Source of the DNA: Paenibacillus sp. BIC5C1
GTDB taxonomy: Bacteria > Bacillota > Bacilli > Paenibacillales > Paenibacillaceae
Length of the DNA: 64,000 nt
Assembly (NCBI RefSeq): GCF_032399705.1
Contig: NZ_CP135922.1
Coordinates: forward strand, 3,348,001 to 3,412,000
Direction of reading: 5' to 3'
Under the pieces are notes generated by a model. It was not told the origin of the DNA. It made no database searches and saw only the letters and a list, made by a program, of their open reading frames with translations. The translations under genes were made by a program, and so were the position numbers. Shown here one piece after another: positions 1-8,538 of the stretch; the first letter of the stretch is position 1; each line of letters opens with the position of its first letter.

Positions 1-181
1 ATCCAACCTGAAATGCTTGACAAACATTAGCTGGTTTTTGTGTTGGAAATGCCCTTCGTGAACAGCCTCCTGTGTAAAAGATGTTTTATAATCGTTTGTT
101 ATATACGCCTCCAATGGTCTGTTCTGTATAATTCGTTGTACATCTGGATTCGCTTTCGGATGATGAATGAGGAGGACAATG
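1..181. other. Upstream region of the phosphotransferase gene, no gene seen
   Basis: No open frame with a convincing start lies here. A TTGACA hexamer at 17-22 has no -10 box at normal spacing, and TATAAT-like hexamers at 87-92 and 127-132 lack a partner -35. The stretch probably carries the promoter of the next gene, but I cannot place it. A GGAGG at 171-175 is the ribosome site of the following gene. Confidence 0.5.
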
Positions 182-1216
182 ATGACTTTTTTTCAAAATG
201 GGACGCATGAAGAACTTCAAAGTTTGCTCGTTCAGGCGAGAAGTATTTGTCGAAGGGCATTAGATCAGTATGAATTAGCATGGGATTGTGTACATTTTAT
301 TCAGGTGTCAGATACCATCACGTACAAAATCGATACAACTTCATCGAAAAGCTATTTGCTTCGCATTCATTCCAATCGGCTAAGTAAAGAGACTATTCGT
401 TCAGAACTTACTTTGCTTCAATCATTGGGCACATCCGATGAACTCCATGTACCTCAGGGTGTGGTGAGTCGCGATGGTTCATATGTTTTGTTTATGGAGG
501 CAGAAGAAGCAGGAATGTACTTTTATGTCACGATGATGAATTGGGTAGACGGAGAGCATATGGATGAAAATGAGCTTGATGAACGTTGTGCATACCGTAT
601 GGGCTTTATGGCCGCAAATCTCCATGAAGCAACAGCCCGTTTTGTGCCATCTGTTGATTTCGCTCGTCCCGCATGGGGCGAAGAAAGTTTCAAAGTGGAT
701 ATGGCCAAACTGAGACGTTATTACACAAGGTTTTTATCCGATCAGGCATGGAAGACATATCAGAAAGCATCCAGTAAAATATTATCCCAACTCGCAGACT
801 TGGATCAGAATCCACAGCATTACGGAATCATCCACGGAGATTTACATATTGGTAACATCGTTTTCAACGATGAACAACCTAATCCAATTGATTTTGGCCG
901 ATGTGGCTACGGGTATTATCTTTACGATATAGCACACACAATAGTAGGGCTTTACCCAGCACAACGTTGGGAGTTCATCAGAGGTTATGAAAGTGTAAGG
1001 ACACTTCCATCAAATTATGTTGAGGTTCTGGAAAGTTTCTTTATCATGTGCATAATTGAGAATTACAGCCACCACTCTTCCGACCCTAGAGAAACATCAG
1101 GATTAATAGATGAGCAGCCGTATGCACAAGCGTGTATCAGAGAATATTTAAGGAATGCTCCATTTCTTTTCAATGCGATAGAGGAGCAGGAAGTCACGGA
1201 AAAGTTCAAGATTTAG
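182..1216 (+). CDS. APH-fold phosphotransferase (aminoglycoside/choline/homoserine kinase-like)
   Basis: Protein of about 344 residues with the APH (protein-kinase-like) fold. The catalytic loop reads IIHGDLHIGNIVF near residues 216-228 (HGD plus the downstream Asn), followed by the Mg-binding Asp in IDFGRCGYGYYLYD near 237-250. These are the Brenner and DFG-equivalent motifs of the family, so ATP-dependent phosphorylation of a small cytosolic hydroxyl compound is expected. The substrate is not readable: members include antibiotic, choline, methylthioribose and homoserine kinases. Upstream in-frame ATGs exist at 167 and 179, but GGAGG at 171-175 gives normal spacing (6 nt) only to the ATG at 182. 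The gene stands alone and ends at a symmetric terminator shared with the convergent HXXEE gene. No signal peptide or membrane segment is visible. Confidence 0.8.
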   Translation: MTFFQNGTHEELQSLLVQARSICRRALDQYELAWDCVHFIQVSDTITYKIDTTSSKSYLLRIHSNRLSKETIRSELTLLQSLGTSDELHVPQGVVSRDGSYVLFMEAEEAGMYFYVTMMNWVDGEHMDENELDERCAYRMGFMAANLHEATARFVPSVDFARPAWGEESFKVDMAKLRRYYTRFLSDQAWKTYQKASSKILSQLADLDQNPQHYGIIHGDLHIGNIVFNDEQPNPIDFGRCGYGYYLYDIAHTIVGLYPAQRWEFIRGYESVRTLPSNYVEVLESFFIMCIIENYSHHSSDPRETSGLIDEQPYAQACIREYLRNAPFLFNAIEEQEVTEKFKI

Positions 1217-1245
1217 AAACTTAATCATTTCAAAAGAGAAATGTA

Positions 1246-1277
1246 AAACGCATCGAGTCCATGGACTCAATGCGTTT
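1246..1277. terminator. Bidirectional intrinsic terminator
   Basis: Hairpin with arms AAACGCATCGAGTCC and GGACTCAATGCGTTT meeting at the centre, T-rich on the plus side. It lies between two convergent genes and can stop both transcripts. Confidence 0.75.
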
Positions 1278-1297
1278 ATTTATATTTGGTCGTAGAT

Positions 1298-1924
1298 TTA
1301 ATTTTTAGTATAAGATCCTAATTGTTTCTGTGAAAAAGGATGAACAGAGTTTTTGTTTCTCAGCCATATATTGCCTTTAACAATTAAAACATAGACAGCT
1401 ACAACAAAATAAATGGTGCTCCACATCCAATTTGCTGGTGTTAACATATTCTGTTCATAGGCACTTTTAATGTACCAGATTCCAATTGGCAAATGAAGAA
1501 ATATCGCTGAAAATAATCCGGGATTATATATACTTTTTGCCTTTATATTAGCGAAGATGCCATGCCAGATAATCTGAAAAAAACCCATTAATACAGGTGC
1601 CAGACCCAGCCATACAATGGAAGGGAAGAATACAGGCGGTAAATAAAACACATAGGCGATAATCAGATTAATAATCATGGCTGACTGCTGATTTAACGGA
1701 TATCTCTCAGGTATCTTACTTTGGAACAGAACTTTATTAAACAAGCCTGCAAAGTAACCCGGCCATCGATATTCTTCAAATTGATGCAGGAGAATGGCAA
1801 TAAAGCTTAACCACAAAATGCTGTTAATGCGCGGAAGTGTTCCCCAATCCAAGATGAGATAAATACATACAAGGAATGCAATGATCAATCCCAAGTCCTG
1901 CCAATGTTTTCTTAACGTGTTCAT
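1298..1924 (-). CDS. HXXEE-motif integral membrane protein
   Basis: About 208 residues with five to six hydrophobic segments and the signature HQFEEY near residue 46, which fits the HXXEE-domain membrane family of unknown function. The frame extends upstream to 1942, but a GGAGG inside that extension sits 8 nt before the ATG at 1924, so I take 1924 as the start. It follows the TetR gene on the same strand with a gap of 24 nt, so the two form an operon and the membrane protein is the probable target of that regulator. Conserved His and Glu residues in the membrane suggest metal binding or catalysis, but this is inference. Membrane location is clear; activity is unknown. Confidence 0.75.
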   Translation of the reverse strand: MNTLRKHWQDLGLIIAFLVCIYLILDWGTLPRINSILWLSFIAILLHQFEEYRWPGYFAGLFNKVLFQSKIPERYPLNQQSAMIINLIIAYVFYLPPVFFPSIVWLGLAPVLMGFFQIIWHGIFANIKAKSIYNPGLFSAIFLHLPIGIWYIKSAYEQNMLTPANWMWSTIYFVVAVYVLIVKGNIWLRNKNSVHPFSQKQLGSYTKN

Positions 1925-1948
1925 CTGAATTGCCTCCATCAATGTTGT

Positions 1949-2530
1949 TTAATGAAAGTATCTTTCAAAGAGCAAGTCAATTTGTTCTTCTATAGGAGCA
2001 ATCTTGACAGAAGGTCCTTTTTCCAGAATAGGACTCATAAGTGCCGGAAGAAAAAGCGCCCCAAAAATTTGCGTCATCATTGTGGTCAGTCTTTCCGGTT
2101 GTTGTTCTCCGGTTATCTCTTTTAATGTATTTTGAACTTTGGGGAACCCCAATAGATTTAAAAACGACCCATATTCCTGTTGAGATGAGAAATCTGCTGA
2201 ACCCATAAGAATAATTCTGGATAACAATTCGGGATATTCACGAATGACTTGTAAATAATCCATCAAGAATTGCTTTAATCGATCTCGGGCAGGGATGGAT
2301 AATTCATCGAGTATAGCAAAGGTATGCTGAAAGCTACTCAGAATCATTTTAATAGATTCACTGATCAGATTTTCTTTGGAGCCAAAGTAATAATTAACCA
2401 GGGATACATTTGTGCCAGAGGCTTCGGCAATTTTTCGGATGGTGATGCCTTCAAATCCACTTTGTTTGGTGAACTCCAGTGTGGCTTGCATAATCTTTTC
2501 CTTTGTTTCACTTTTCTTGTCTGGTTCCAT
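1949..2530 (-). CDS. TetR/AcrR family transcriptional regulator
   Basis: About 193 residues. The N-terminal 60 residues form the TetR helix-turn-helix: ATLEFTKQSGFEGITIRKIA followed by ASGTNVSLVNYYFGSKENLI, where YYFGSKENL is the family hallmark. The C-terminal part is the variable helical ligand pocket. The open frame begins at 2554, but the ATG at 2530 has GGAGG 8 nt upstream and starts MEPDKK, so I prefer it. It leads a two-gene operon with the HXXEE membrane protein. Two tandem palindromic boxes just upstream (2554-2582) are the likely autoregulatory operator. The inducer cannot be predicted. Confidence 0.85.
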   Translation of the reverse strand: MEPDKKSETKEKIMQATLEFTKQSGFEGITIRKIAEASGTNVSLVNYYFGSKENLISESIKMILSSFQHTFAILDELSIPARDRLKQFLMDYLQVIREYPELLSRIILMGSADFSSQQEYGSFLNLLGFPKVQNTLKEITGEQQPERLTTMMTQIFGALFLPALMSPILEKGPSVKIAPIEEQIDLLFERYFH

Positions 2531-2553
2531 ATATAAAACCTCCAATGAAGTCA

Positions 2554-2582
2554 TTTAAACGATGTTTTAAACGTTGTTTAAA
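2554..2582. promoter_or_regulatory. Tandem operator upstream of tetR
   Basis: Two adjacent copies of a box of form AAACG(A/T)TGTTT, each itself a palindrome AAAC-nnn-GTTT, and the whole block begins TTTAAAC and ends GTTTAAA. The position, 24-52 bp before the chosen tetR start, fits a self-regulated TetR operator binding two dimers. Confidence 0.6.
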
Positions 2583-2731
2583 TTTATATTATCATGTTTT
2601 CCTAATATTGCAAGGCACACATATGGAAGTATTGACCACTAACTAAGAAACAAAAAAATCTCTAAACAAAAAGGGCTATACCTGTGGTATGTTTTACGTA
2701 CGAATACCGCTTTAATGTGAGAGGAGATTGT

Positions 2732-3646
2732 ATGCCACTATTGAAAAGAGTAATTCGAAGCAAGTGGTTTCTATGGATAACAGGTGTTGTCGGTATTTTA
2801 ATCGCTGCATTTTGCGTATTATCCTTCATTCTCGTAAATTCGGTATCTGCTACTTTCGAAGCCGGAAGTGTTGAAGAACAATATGCTCTACCCGGCACGT
2901 ACGAGGTAGATACTCTGGAGATCAAGGACGAATATGGCGAGAAGCTCTACAGGGTTTATTCTCCGCAATCAACGGATGTCATGCACCCGCTCATCGCTTG
3001 GGGCAATGGAACCGGGGCATTACCTGACAATTATGATCAGTTGTTAAGACATCTGGCCGGTTGGGGATTTATTGTCATCGATACATATAGCCAAACCACG
3101 GGTACAGGAAAAGAAATTATGACTGCCATAGAATATATGCTTAGTGAAAATGAAGCGAGGGTCAGCCCGTTCTATCACAGGATTCAAAAAGATCGGGTCG
3201 GTGCGGCAGGGCATTCGCAGGGATCAACGGGTGTGATTAACGCTCATACGAATTTTGAGAACGGGGGTCTCATCAAAACGGTTGTATCGATTGCTCTGCC
3301 TGATCTGAAATATTGTGATCCAGAGGATGTGTATGATACATCAGCATTGAAGGTACCATTTTTTGTTATAGGGGGAACCCGGGATTTCATCATCTCCCCC
3401 TCAAACTCCAACAAATTGGCCTTGAATAATACCAATTCGGATCTTCCGGTCTTGATGGCCATGGCTAAAGGAGCTGCACATACAGCGATAGAGCAGGATG
3501 GAGGACAGCATCGAGGTTATTTGACAGCTTGGATGAGATATCAATTGATGAATGATTCGGAGGCAAGAATGGCCTTTGTTGGAAAGCATGCTGAAATACG
3601 AACGAATAAACATTGGAAGGATGTTACTTCCGCAAATTTACAATAG
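2732..3646 (+). CDS. Membrane-anchored alpha/beta hydrolase (dienelactone hydrolase/cutinase-like)
   Basis: About 304 residues. An N-terminal segment (WFLWITGVVGILIAAFCVLS, residues about 10-30) acts as signal anchor, so the enzyme faces outside. The nucleophile elbow is GHSQGS with Ser near residue 162; the acid is probably Asp in GGTRDF near 220 and the base His in GAAHTA near 251, completing a Ser-Asp-His triad. The fold resembles chlorophyllase/PET-hydrolase type esterases. An upstream frame extension to 2684 is rejected because GAGAGGAG at 2719-2726 points to the ATG at 2732. Single gene with its own terminator. The ester substrate is unknown. Confidence 0.8.
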   Translation: MPLLKRVIRSKWFLWITGVVGILIAAFCVLSFILVNSVSATFEAGSVEEQYALPGTYEVDTLEIKDEYGEKLYRVYSPQSTDVMHPLIAWGNGTGALPDNYDQLLRHLAGWGFIVIDTYSQTTGTGKEIMTAIEYMLSENEARVSPFYHRIQKDRVGAAGHSQGSTGVINAHTNFENGGLIKTVVSIALPDLKYCDPEDVYDTSALKVPFFVIGGTRDFIISPSNSNKLALNNTNSDLPVLMAMAKGAAHTAIEQDGGQHRGYLTAWMRYQLMNDSEARMAFVGKHAEIRTNKHWKDVTSANLQ

Positions 3647-3663
3647 TCATCGTTCACATAGCT

Positions 3664-3696
3664 AGAAGGACCCTTCTGAAATGGAAGGGTCCTTCT
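3664..3696. terminator. Intrinsic terminator after the hydrolase
   Basis: Perfect stem AGAAGGACCCTTC / GAAGGGTCCTTCT with a 7-nt loop, 18 bp after the stop codon, and also usable on the minus strand for the regulator that ends at 3801. Confidence 0.8.
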
Positions 3697-3800
3697 TCGT
3701 ATTTACGTGAAAAACATTTTGAGGCATTGAAATGGCGATATCTAATACCACTATAAACGTTTTCAGTAAAGGCATCCTGTTAAATGCCAAGTAACGGTAG

Positions 3801-4916
3801 CTATAATTTCGCTTTTGCTGTTGACTGTCTGGGAATAAGCATCGTGGGTAACTTAACCTGAAGATACTCACTGCTTGGATTCTCCACTTGTTTCAGGATG
3901 ACTCTGCCCGCTTCTCGTCCGAGTTCAAGTTCCTGCTGGACAACAGCCGTGGGCGGAATGATACAGAACTCCGGAAATTCGACATCATCGAAGAACACGA
4001 CAGATAAATCTTCTGGTACAGAAATCCCCATCTGCATCGCCGCTTGAATAACATGAGGGCTGAAATTGGAGGATAGAAGGGCCGTCATCTGCGGATTTGC
4101 CTGTAAAAACTTCTGAATCATCATGATAACCTCTTCATCGCTGTCACTCATGGCCAGACGTGTCATCTGTATACTGCGATCAATCAGAATATGACGGTCC
4201 TCCAAGGCTTTCTCATACCCATGCAATCTGTCCTCAATACTTGATGTCCCCTCAGCAAGAGTGGAAATAAAGCCAATTCGACTGTGTCCAAGCTCATAAA
4301 GATGCTTAACTGCCTGAATAGCTGCCTCATGGTTGTCCGAGCTGATGGAGTTGGTCTCTACCCCTTTCAGATTGCGGTCCAGAAGGACCAGGGGAAAGCG
4401 ATTTAGCGTAAGGGCAAGAATCTCGTTGTTATAGTGCTCACCCTCAACGGGATAAATGATTAGTCCTCTGACGCCCGCCTGTTTCATTTCCTGGATTTTG
4501 AGAATCTCCGTCTCTTGTGAATCATTCGTCTTGGCAAATAACAATTGATAGCCATTCTCTGAAAGGGTGTCCTCAATGCCGCTCAGCAGATTGGCGGTAA
4601 ACCGATTGTCGAGACGGGGGAGAAGGAACCCGATTGTTGGTGCTGTGAGCTGCTCTTTTACCGCTGATGTGATGTTATGAATCTCCTCGGGGCTATGATC
4701 GTTAACAAAGGTGCCTTTGCCTTGAAGTCGGTAGACAACTCCTTTATCGACCAGAGCAGTAAGGGCATTTTTCACCGTGATACGGCTCACACTGAATTGT
4801 TCAGCCAGTTCATTTTCGGAAGGAATTCGGCTGCCCGGTTTCCAATTTCCGCTTCGAATCTGGTCAATGATATATGTTTCGATTTTCTTGTACATTGGCT
4901 TGAAGGTTCTCACCAT
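3801..4916 (-). CDS. GntR/LacI-hybrid transcriptional repressor, AraR-like
   Basis: 371 residues with a GntR-type winged helix at the N-terminus (IDQIRSGNWKPGSRIPSENE then LAEQFSVSRITVKNALTALV, residues about 13-70) joined to a LacI/periplasmic-binding-protein-like effector domain (TIGFLLPRLDNRFTANLLSG onward, about residues 93-365). This architecture is that of Bacillus AraR, which is released from DNA by a free sugar. It is read divergently from the sugar ABC operon at 5323, so it very likely represses that operon in response to its sugar. The start codon at 4916 has a GGAG 10 nt upstream. AraR itself responds to L-arabinose; here the ligand could be another sugar because the linked enzymes are not an arabinose pathway. 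Confidence 0.85.
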   Translation of the reverse strand: MVRTFKPMYKKIETYIIDQIRSGNWKPGSRIPSENELAEQFSVSRITVKNALTALVDKGVVYRLQGKGTFVNDHSPEEIHNITSAVKEQLTAPTIGFLLPRLDNRFTANLLSGIEDTLSENGYQLLFAKTNDSQETEILKIQEMKQAGVRGLIIYPVEGEHYNNEILALTLNRFPLVLLDRNLKGVETNSISSDNHEAAIQAVKHLYELGHSRIGFISTLAEGTSSIEDRLHGYEKALEDRHILIDRSIQMTRLAMSDSDEEVIMMIQKFLQANPQMTALLSSNFSPHVIQAAMQMGISVPEDLSVVFFDDVEFPEFCIIPPTAVVQQELELGREAGRVILKQVENPSSEYLQVKLPTMLIPRQSTAKAKL

Positions 4917-5108
4917 CGCATTTTATCTCCATTCACTATTAGTTCGTTCTAAATATATTATATTAATACAACATATACAAGTGCTAAAAATCAATAACAA
5001 GTGAGTAAGACAAGAAGATTGAAATTACGAACAAATATAATAAAAAAACCTTATGAATAAACAATTTATTAAGAATGTAGTTTGTTAAGTTGTATCTAAA
5101 AATAAACA

Positions 5109-5137
5109 TTTACAAGTAAAAGTATGTTGTTTATATT
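5109..5137 (+). promoter_or_regulatory. Candidate sigma-A promoter of the sugar ABC operon
   Basis: TTTACA at 5109-5114, a 17-bp spacer, then TATATT at 5132-5137. A TATGTTGT in the spacer (5123-5130) is the inverted partner of ACAACATA at 4968-4975 next to the regulator gene, giving plausible half-sites for the divergent AraR-like repressor. The whole gap 4917-5322 otherwise holds only AT-rich, non-coding sequence and about 180 nt of leader. Confidence 0.55.
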
Positions 5138-5155
5138 GTTTTTAAAGTTTGTTGG

Positions 5156-5169
5156 ATAAAGCGTTTCCA
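5156..5169 (+). promoter_or_regulatory. Possible cre (CcpA) site in the leader
   Basis: ATAAAGCGTTTCCA matches the cre consensus TGWAANCGNTNWCA at 11 of 14 positions, with the central AAGCGTT intact, just downstream of the proposed -10 box where a CcpA roadblock would act. Three mismatches make this weak. Confidence 0.35.
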
Positions 5170-5322
5170 ACGAGCCTTCACAATCTTATCTATGCCAAGA
5201 ATTTTAATCAAGTGTTCCTTAGTTCAAAAAGGGGGTGCAGCGGTTTTCAACGCCAATTTGTTGTCGTGGAATATTCATTAAGCCAGAAACGATCCAAAAT
5301 TAAAGATAAGGGTGGTTGCGGG

Positions 5323-6702
5323 ATGAAAAAAAGAGCAGGCATGATCGTTACTTTGTTAACTGTTTTCTCACTCATTGTAAGCGCTTGCGGTGATACGCAG
5401 TCCGGGGGGACGGAACCCAAAGCGAGTAAAGAGCTGACCATGTGGACGTGGAAGGTTGCTTACACGCCAGGGATTGAAGCAGCTGCGAAATTGTATGAAG
5501 AGAAAACAGGAATCAAAGTCAAACTCGAGACCTTTACACCAGATGATACGTATCGCCAAAAATTCCAGGCAGCAGCCAACTCCAAAAGTTTGCCGGATAT
5601 CGTGAACTGGTGGGCAACGGCAGGGGATTCCATCGAGAACTCGGTTCTCGAGCTGTCTGGTGAAGTCGACGATGATCTGTTGAACAGCTACTACAGTGCT
5701 GCAATGGACCCGATCATTGTTACACAGAGCCAGGTTGACTCCTGGAAAGAAGACAAGAATGCCACCACCATTCAAAAGTCACTGAAGACTGGACAGTTCT
5801 ATGGACTGCCGCTCGATATCGGAGGATTCTTTACTTTCTACGGTAACAAGAAGCTGATAGAAGAAGCGGGTCTGACAGCGGAAGCGCCAAAAACGTGGGA
5901 AGAATTCGTCACCATGATGGAGACTGTCAAAGAGAAAACAGGCACTCCTGGGCTTGTGTTTGGTGCAAAGCTGCCTGATCTGTGGGAAAACTGGGCCGGT
6001 TCGGCACTGTCCATCATGCTGAACGAACCTCAAGGTTATATTGATCTGCTTGAAAGAAAGTCCAAACTAAGCGACCCTTCTAACCTGCCGGTAGTGAAAG
6101 CGATGGAGACACTGGCAAACAAAGATCTGCTTATGCCGGGAATTTTATCAACGGATATTGATGGAGCAGATCAGGCGTTTGCCGCTGGCAAGGCCGCTTT
6201 CGATCTCGGTGGTTCCTTCACAATGTCTACGCTACTGGCTATGGGAATGAGTCCTGACGATATTTTCACCTTCCCGGTACCACCGCTTGAAGGATCAAAA
6301 ATTAACAGCTGGACGACTGATCCATTCACGTTAACGATGTTGTCAGTGAATAAAGATTCGCAGAACAAGGCTGAAGCACTCGATTTCATTAAATTCCTGA
6401 CAGGTGATCCGGATGCTGCTGTTGCTTTTGCTAATGCGGCCTATACAGTACCTGCGCTGAATCTGGGCGATCGTGCAAATGATCTGGACCCGAATCTGAA
6501 ATCAATTTCAGAAGCATTCGCTGCCGAGCCTGGCCCTTACAGTCAAGCTTCACCAGCGATCAATACGTATCGTGGCAAGCACAAAGAGTGGGAAGTGTAT
6601 GCTCAGTCCATGCAATCCATGATCGAGAAAAAGATGACCGCTGAACAAGTCGCCAAGAAGTTCGACGACACCATGGAAAGTCTGAAAGCAAGCGGGAACT
6701 AG
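5323..6702 (+). CDS. Sugar ABC transporter substrate-binding lipoprotein (CUT1)
   Basis: 459 residues. A lipoprotein signal ends in the lipobox IVSAC (Cys near residue 22), so the mature protein is tethered to the outer face of the membrane. The mature part is a family 1 extracellular solute-binding protein: LTMWTWKVAYTPGIEAAAK, then TFTPDDTYRQKF and a C-terminal region ending AEQVAKKFDDTMESLK. A 58-residue upstream frame extension is ignored because it has no signal character, whereas the ATG at 5323 starts a proper signal sequence. It heads an operon with two permeases and a GH38 alpha-mannosidase. No ATPase is encoded nearby, as is common for CUT1 systems that share an MsmX-type ATPase. 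The ligand is probably an oligosaccharide. Confidence 0.88.
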   Translation: MKKRAGMIVTLLTVFSLIVSACGDTQSGGTEPKASKELTMWTWKVAYTPGIEAAAKLYEEKTGIKVKLETFTPDDTYRQKFQAAANSKSLPDIVNWWATAGDSIENSVLELSGEVDDDLLNSYYSAAMDPIIVTQSQVDSWKEDKNATTIQKSLKTGQFYGLPLDIGGFFTFYGNKKLIEEAGLTAEAPKTWEEFVTMMETVKEKTGTPGLVFGAKLPDLWENWAGSALSIMLNEPQGYIDLLERKSKLSDPSNLPVVKAMETLANKDLLMPGILSTDIDGADQAFAAGKAAFDLGGSFTMSTLLAMGMSPDDIFTFPVPPLEGSKINSWTTDPFTLTMLSVNKDSQNKAEALDFIKFLTGDPDAAVAFANAAYTVPALNLGDRANDLDPNLKSISEAFAAEPGPYSQASPAINTYRGKHKEWEVYAQSMQSMIEKKMTAEQVAKKFDDTMESLKASGN

Positions 6703-6712
6703 AACATCAAAG

Positions 6713-6745
6713 CAATCGGCAAGCCCCGTAAGGGGCTGTCGATTG
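6713..6745 (+). promoter_or_regulatory. Intra-operon stem-loop after the binding-protein gene
   Basis: Stem CAATCG..AGCCCC / GGGGCT..CGATTG with a GTAA loop and a small interior bulge, 11 nt after the stop codon and not followed by a T-run. Such hairpins commonly protect the 3' end of the binding-protein message so that it exceeds permease mRNA. It could also be a leaky terminator. Confidence 0.6.
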
Positions 6746-6773
6746 CCAAATTGAGAGCAAAAGGTGATTGATC

Positions 6774-7667
6774 ATGATAAAAAGTCGAAATAAGTGGATG
6801 CCGTATCTCTTCTTACTGCCTGGCGTGCTTTTGTTTCTCGCCATTGGGGTGTATTCGGTCGGATTCTCGATCATGCTCAGCTTTTATAACTGGTCCGGGA
6901 TCGATTTTTCCACCGCAAGGTTTGAAGGTCTGGCGAATTTTCGTCAGTTCCTGCTCGGTGATGATCCGATTGTAACCCGGAATTTCTATAATGCCGTTCT
7001 GCACAATCTGATTATTGCGGTTTCACAGGTTGTGGTCGTCGTTCCAATCGCACTTGTGCTGGCATTTGTGCTGCAAAATACGAAGGCAGCAACTTGGTAC
7101 CGGACGATTTATTTTCTGCCGATGATCGCATCTGGCGTAGCTATCTTTTATGTATGGAAAGGCTTGTTTGAACCTAGTGGAGCATTCAACTCACTCTTCT
7201 TATGGATGGGCTTGGATTTCCTTGCTGTACCTGGTGGAATGCTGGGGAGTTCATCTACTTCTTTACTCGGTATTATTTTGACATCAATCTGGGGCGGTCT
7301 GCCGGGAACACTGATTCTGTATTACGCTGGCCTGACTTCCATTGATCCGACACTGTATGAAGCAGCAAGTGTGGATGGTGCCAAGAAAACAACCATGATA
7401 TTGAAAATTACCTGGCCGTTGCTGAAGCCAATTACGCTTATTGCCGTCATTCAGATGGTGAACGGAGCCTTTCAGGCCTTTGAGAATGTGTTCATCATGA
7501 CGGGCGGCGGACCGGCAGGCAGTTCCGAGGTTATTGGTACACTCGTATACCGTACAGCTTTTCTAAACAATGATTATGGTCTGGCCAGCGCAATCGGGTG
7601 GGTATCATTTCTGATTACAGGTGCCATTGCCATATTCAGTATTCGCTCATTCAAGGCAGACATCTAA
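6774..7667 (+). CDS. Sugar ABC transporter permease (MalF/UgpA type)
   Basis: About 297 residues, six hydrophobic segments, beginning WMPYLFLLPGVLLFLAIGVY. The EAA loop that contacts the ATPase is visible as YEAASVDGAKKTTMILKITW near residues 190-210, followed by PLLKP. This is one half of the membrane channel of a CUT1 importer. The frame opens at a TTG (6768), but AAGGTG at 6761-6766 favours the ATG at 6774. It is separated from the binding-protein gene by the hairpin at 6713 and from the second permease by 12 nt. Confidence 0.88.
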   Translation: MIKSRNKWMPYLFLLPGVLLFLAIGVYSVGFSIMLSFYNWSGIDFSTARFEGLANFRQFLLGDDPIVTRNFYNAVLHNLIIAVSQVVVVVPIALVLAFVLQNTKAATWYRTIYFLPMIASGVAIFYVWKGLFEPSGAFNSLFLWMGLDFLAVPGGMLGSSSTSLLGIILTSIWGGLPGTLILYYAGLTSIDPTLYEAASVDGAKKTTMILKITWPLLKPITLIAVIQMVNGAFQAFENVFIMTGGGPAGSSEVIGTLVYRTAFLNNDYGLASAIGWVSFLITGAIAIFSIRSFKADI

Positions 7668-7679
7668 AAGGAGGAGCAC

Positions 7680-8498
7680 ATGGTCAAATATATTAAACAT
7701 ATCATTCTAATCTTGTACGGATTGACCTGCCTGTATCCTTTTGTCTGGATGATCGGCACTTCGCTGAAGACATCACAGGATGCACTAGCCAATCCACAAA
7801 GTCCGTTTCCGCAAGCTGCACCGATGTGGTCCACATTTGGTGACGTATGGAACAAATTGAATTTCTATCAGTTTTTCATCAACAGCGTGATCGTAAGTGC
7901 GGTCGTGATTATAGGCGTCATTCTCATCTATACCATGATGGCCTATTCGTTTGCCAAATTTGTTTATCGGGGCAAAAAATTCATCTACTACACGTTTATT
8001 GCCTTGCTGCTCGTTCCAGGGGTAACCACATTGATTCCACTTTATATCAACATGACCAATCTGGGGCTGCAAAACACGTATATTGGCATGATCCTGCCCA
8101 TGATTAATGGTGCTGCACCGTTCGCGATTTTCCTATTCACCAGTTACTTCCGTACTATCTCACATGAATTATACGAGAGCGCCGTCCTGGATGGATGCAA
8201 CAATTTCAAAATCTACTACAGAATCTATCTGCCATTAGCGTTGCCAGCTATCGGAACCATTGCGATTCTGAACTTTATCGGAAGCTGGAACAATATTTTG
8301 TGGCCGATGATCATCGTGGATAGCAGGGATATGTTTACGTTACCGATGGGACTTATGTATCTGGATTCATCTTCATTTAAGAAATGGAATGAACTCATGG
8401 CAGGGGCTTTGATTACGGTCATTCCAATCCTGCTGGCCTTCCCGTTCATGCAGAAGATGTATGTCAAGGGCATGACAGTAGGGTCAGTAAAAATGTAA
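7680..8498 (+). CDS. Sugar ABC transporter permease (MalG/UgpE type)
   Basis: 272 residues, six membrane segments, the second channel subunit of the importer. The start follows AAAGGAGGAG closely. N-terminal ILYGLTCLYPFVWMIGTSLK and the EAA-type loop YESAVLDGCNNFKIYYRIYL, followed by PLALP, are typical of the MalG branch. The preceding stop lies 12 nt upstream and the alpha-mannosidase follows 40 nt downstream, so the importer and enzyme are co-transcribed and the mannosidase probably acts on the imported oligosaccharide in the cytoplasm. Confidence 0.88.
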   Translation: MVKYIKHIILILYGLTCLYPFVWMIGTSLKTSQDALANPQSPFPQAAPMWSTFGDVWNKLNFYQFFINSVIVSAVVIIGVILIYTMMAYSFAKFVYRGKKFIYYTFIALLLVPGVTTLIPLYINMTNLGLQNTYIGMILPMINGAAPFAIFLFTSYFRTISHELYESAVLDGCNNFKIYYRIYLPLALPAIGTIAILNFIGSWNNILWPMIIVDSRDMFTLPMGLMYLDSSSFKKWNELMAGALITVIPILLAFPFMQKMYVKGMTVGSVKM

Positions 8499-8538
8499 AT
8501 ACACAACAACTAAATCATACACGATTGGAATGAAATGA

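Noticed and set aside
17..132. TTGACA and TATAAT hexamers near the left edge
   Set aside because: The hexamers do not pair at 16-18 bp spacing in any combination.
5149..5322. 58-residue N-terminal extension of the substrate-binding protein
   Set aside because: It has no signal or domain character, and a proper lipoprotein signal starts at 5323; the stretch is leader DNA containing promoter-side elements.
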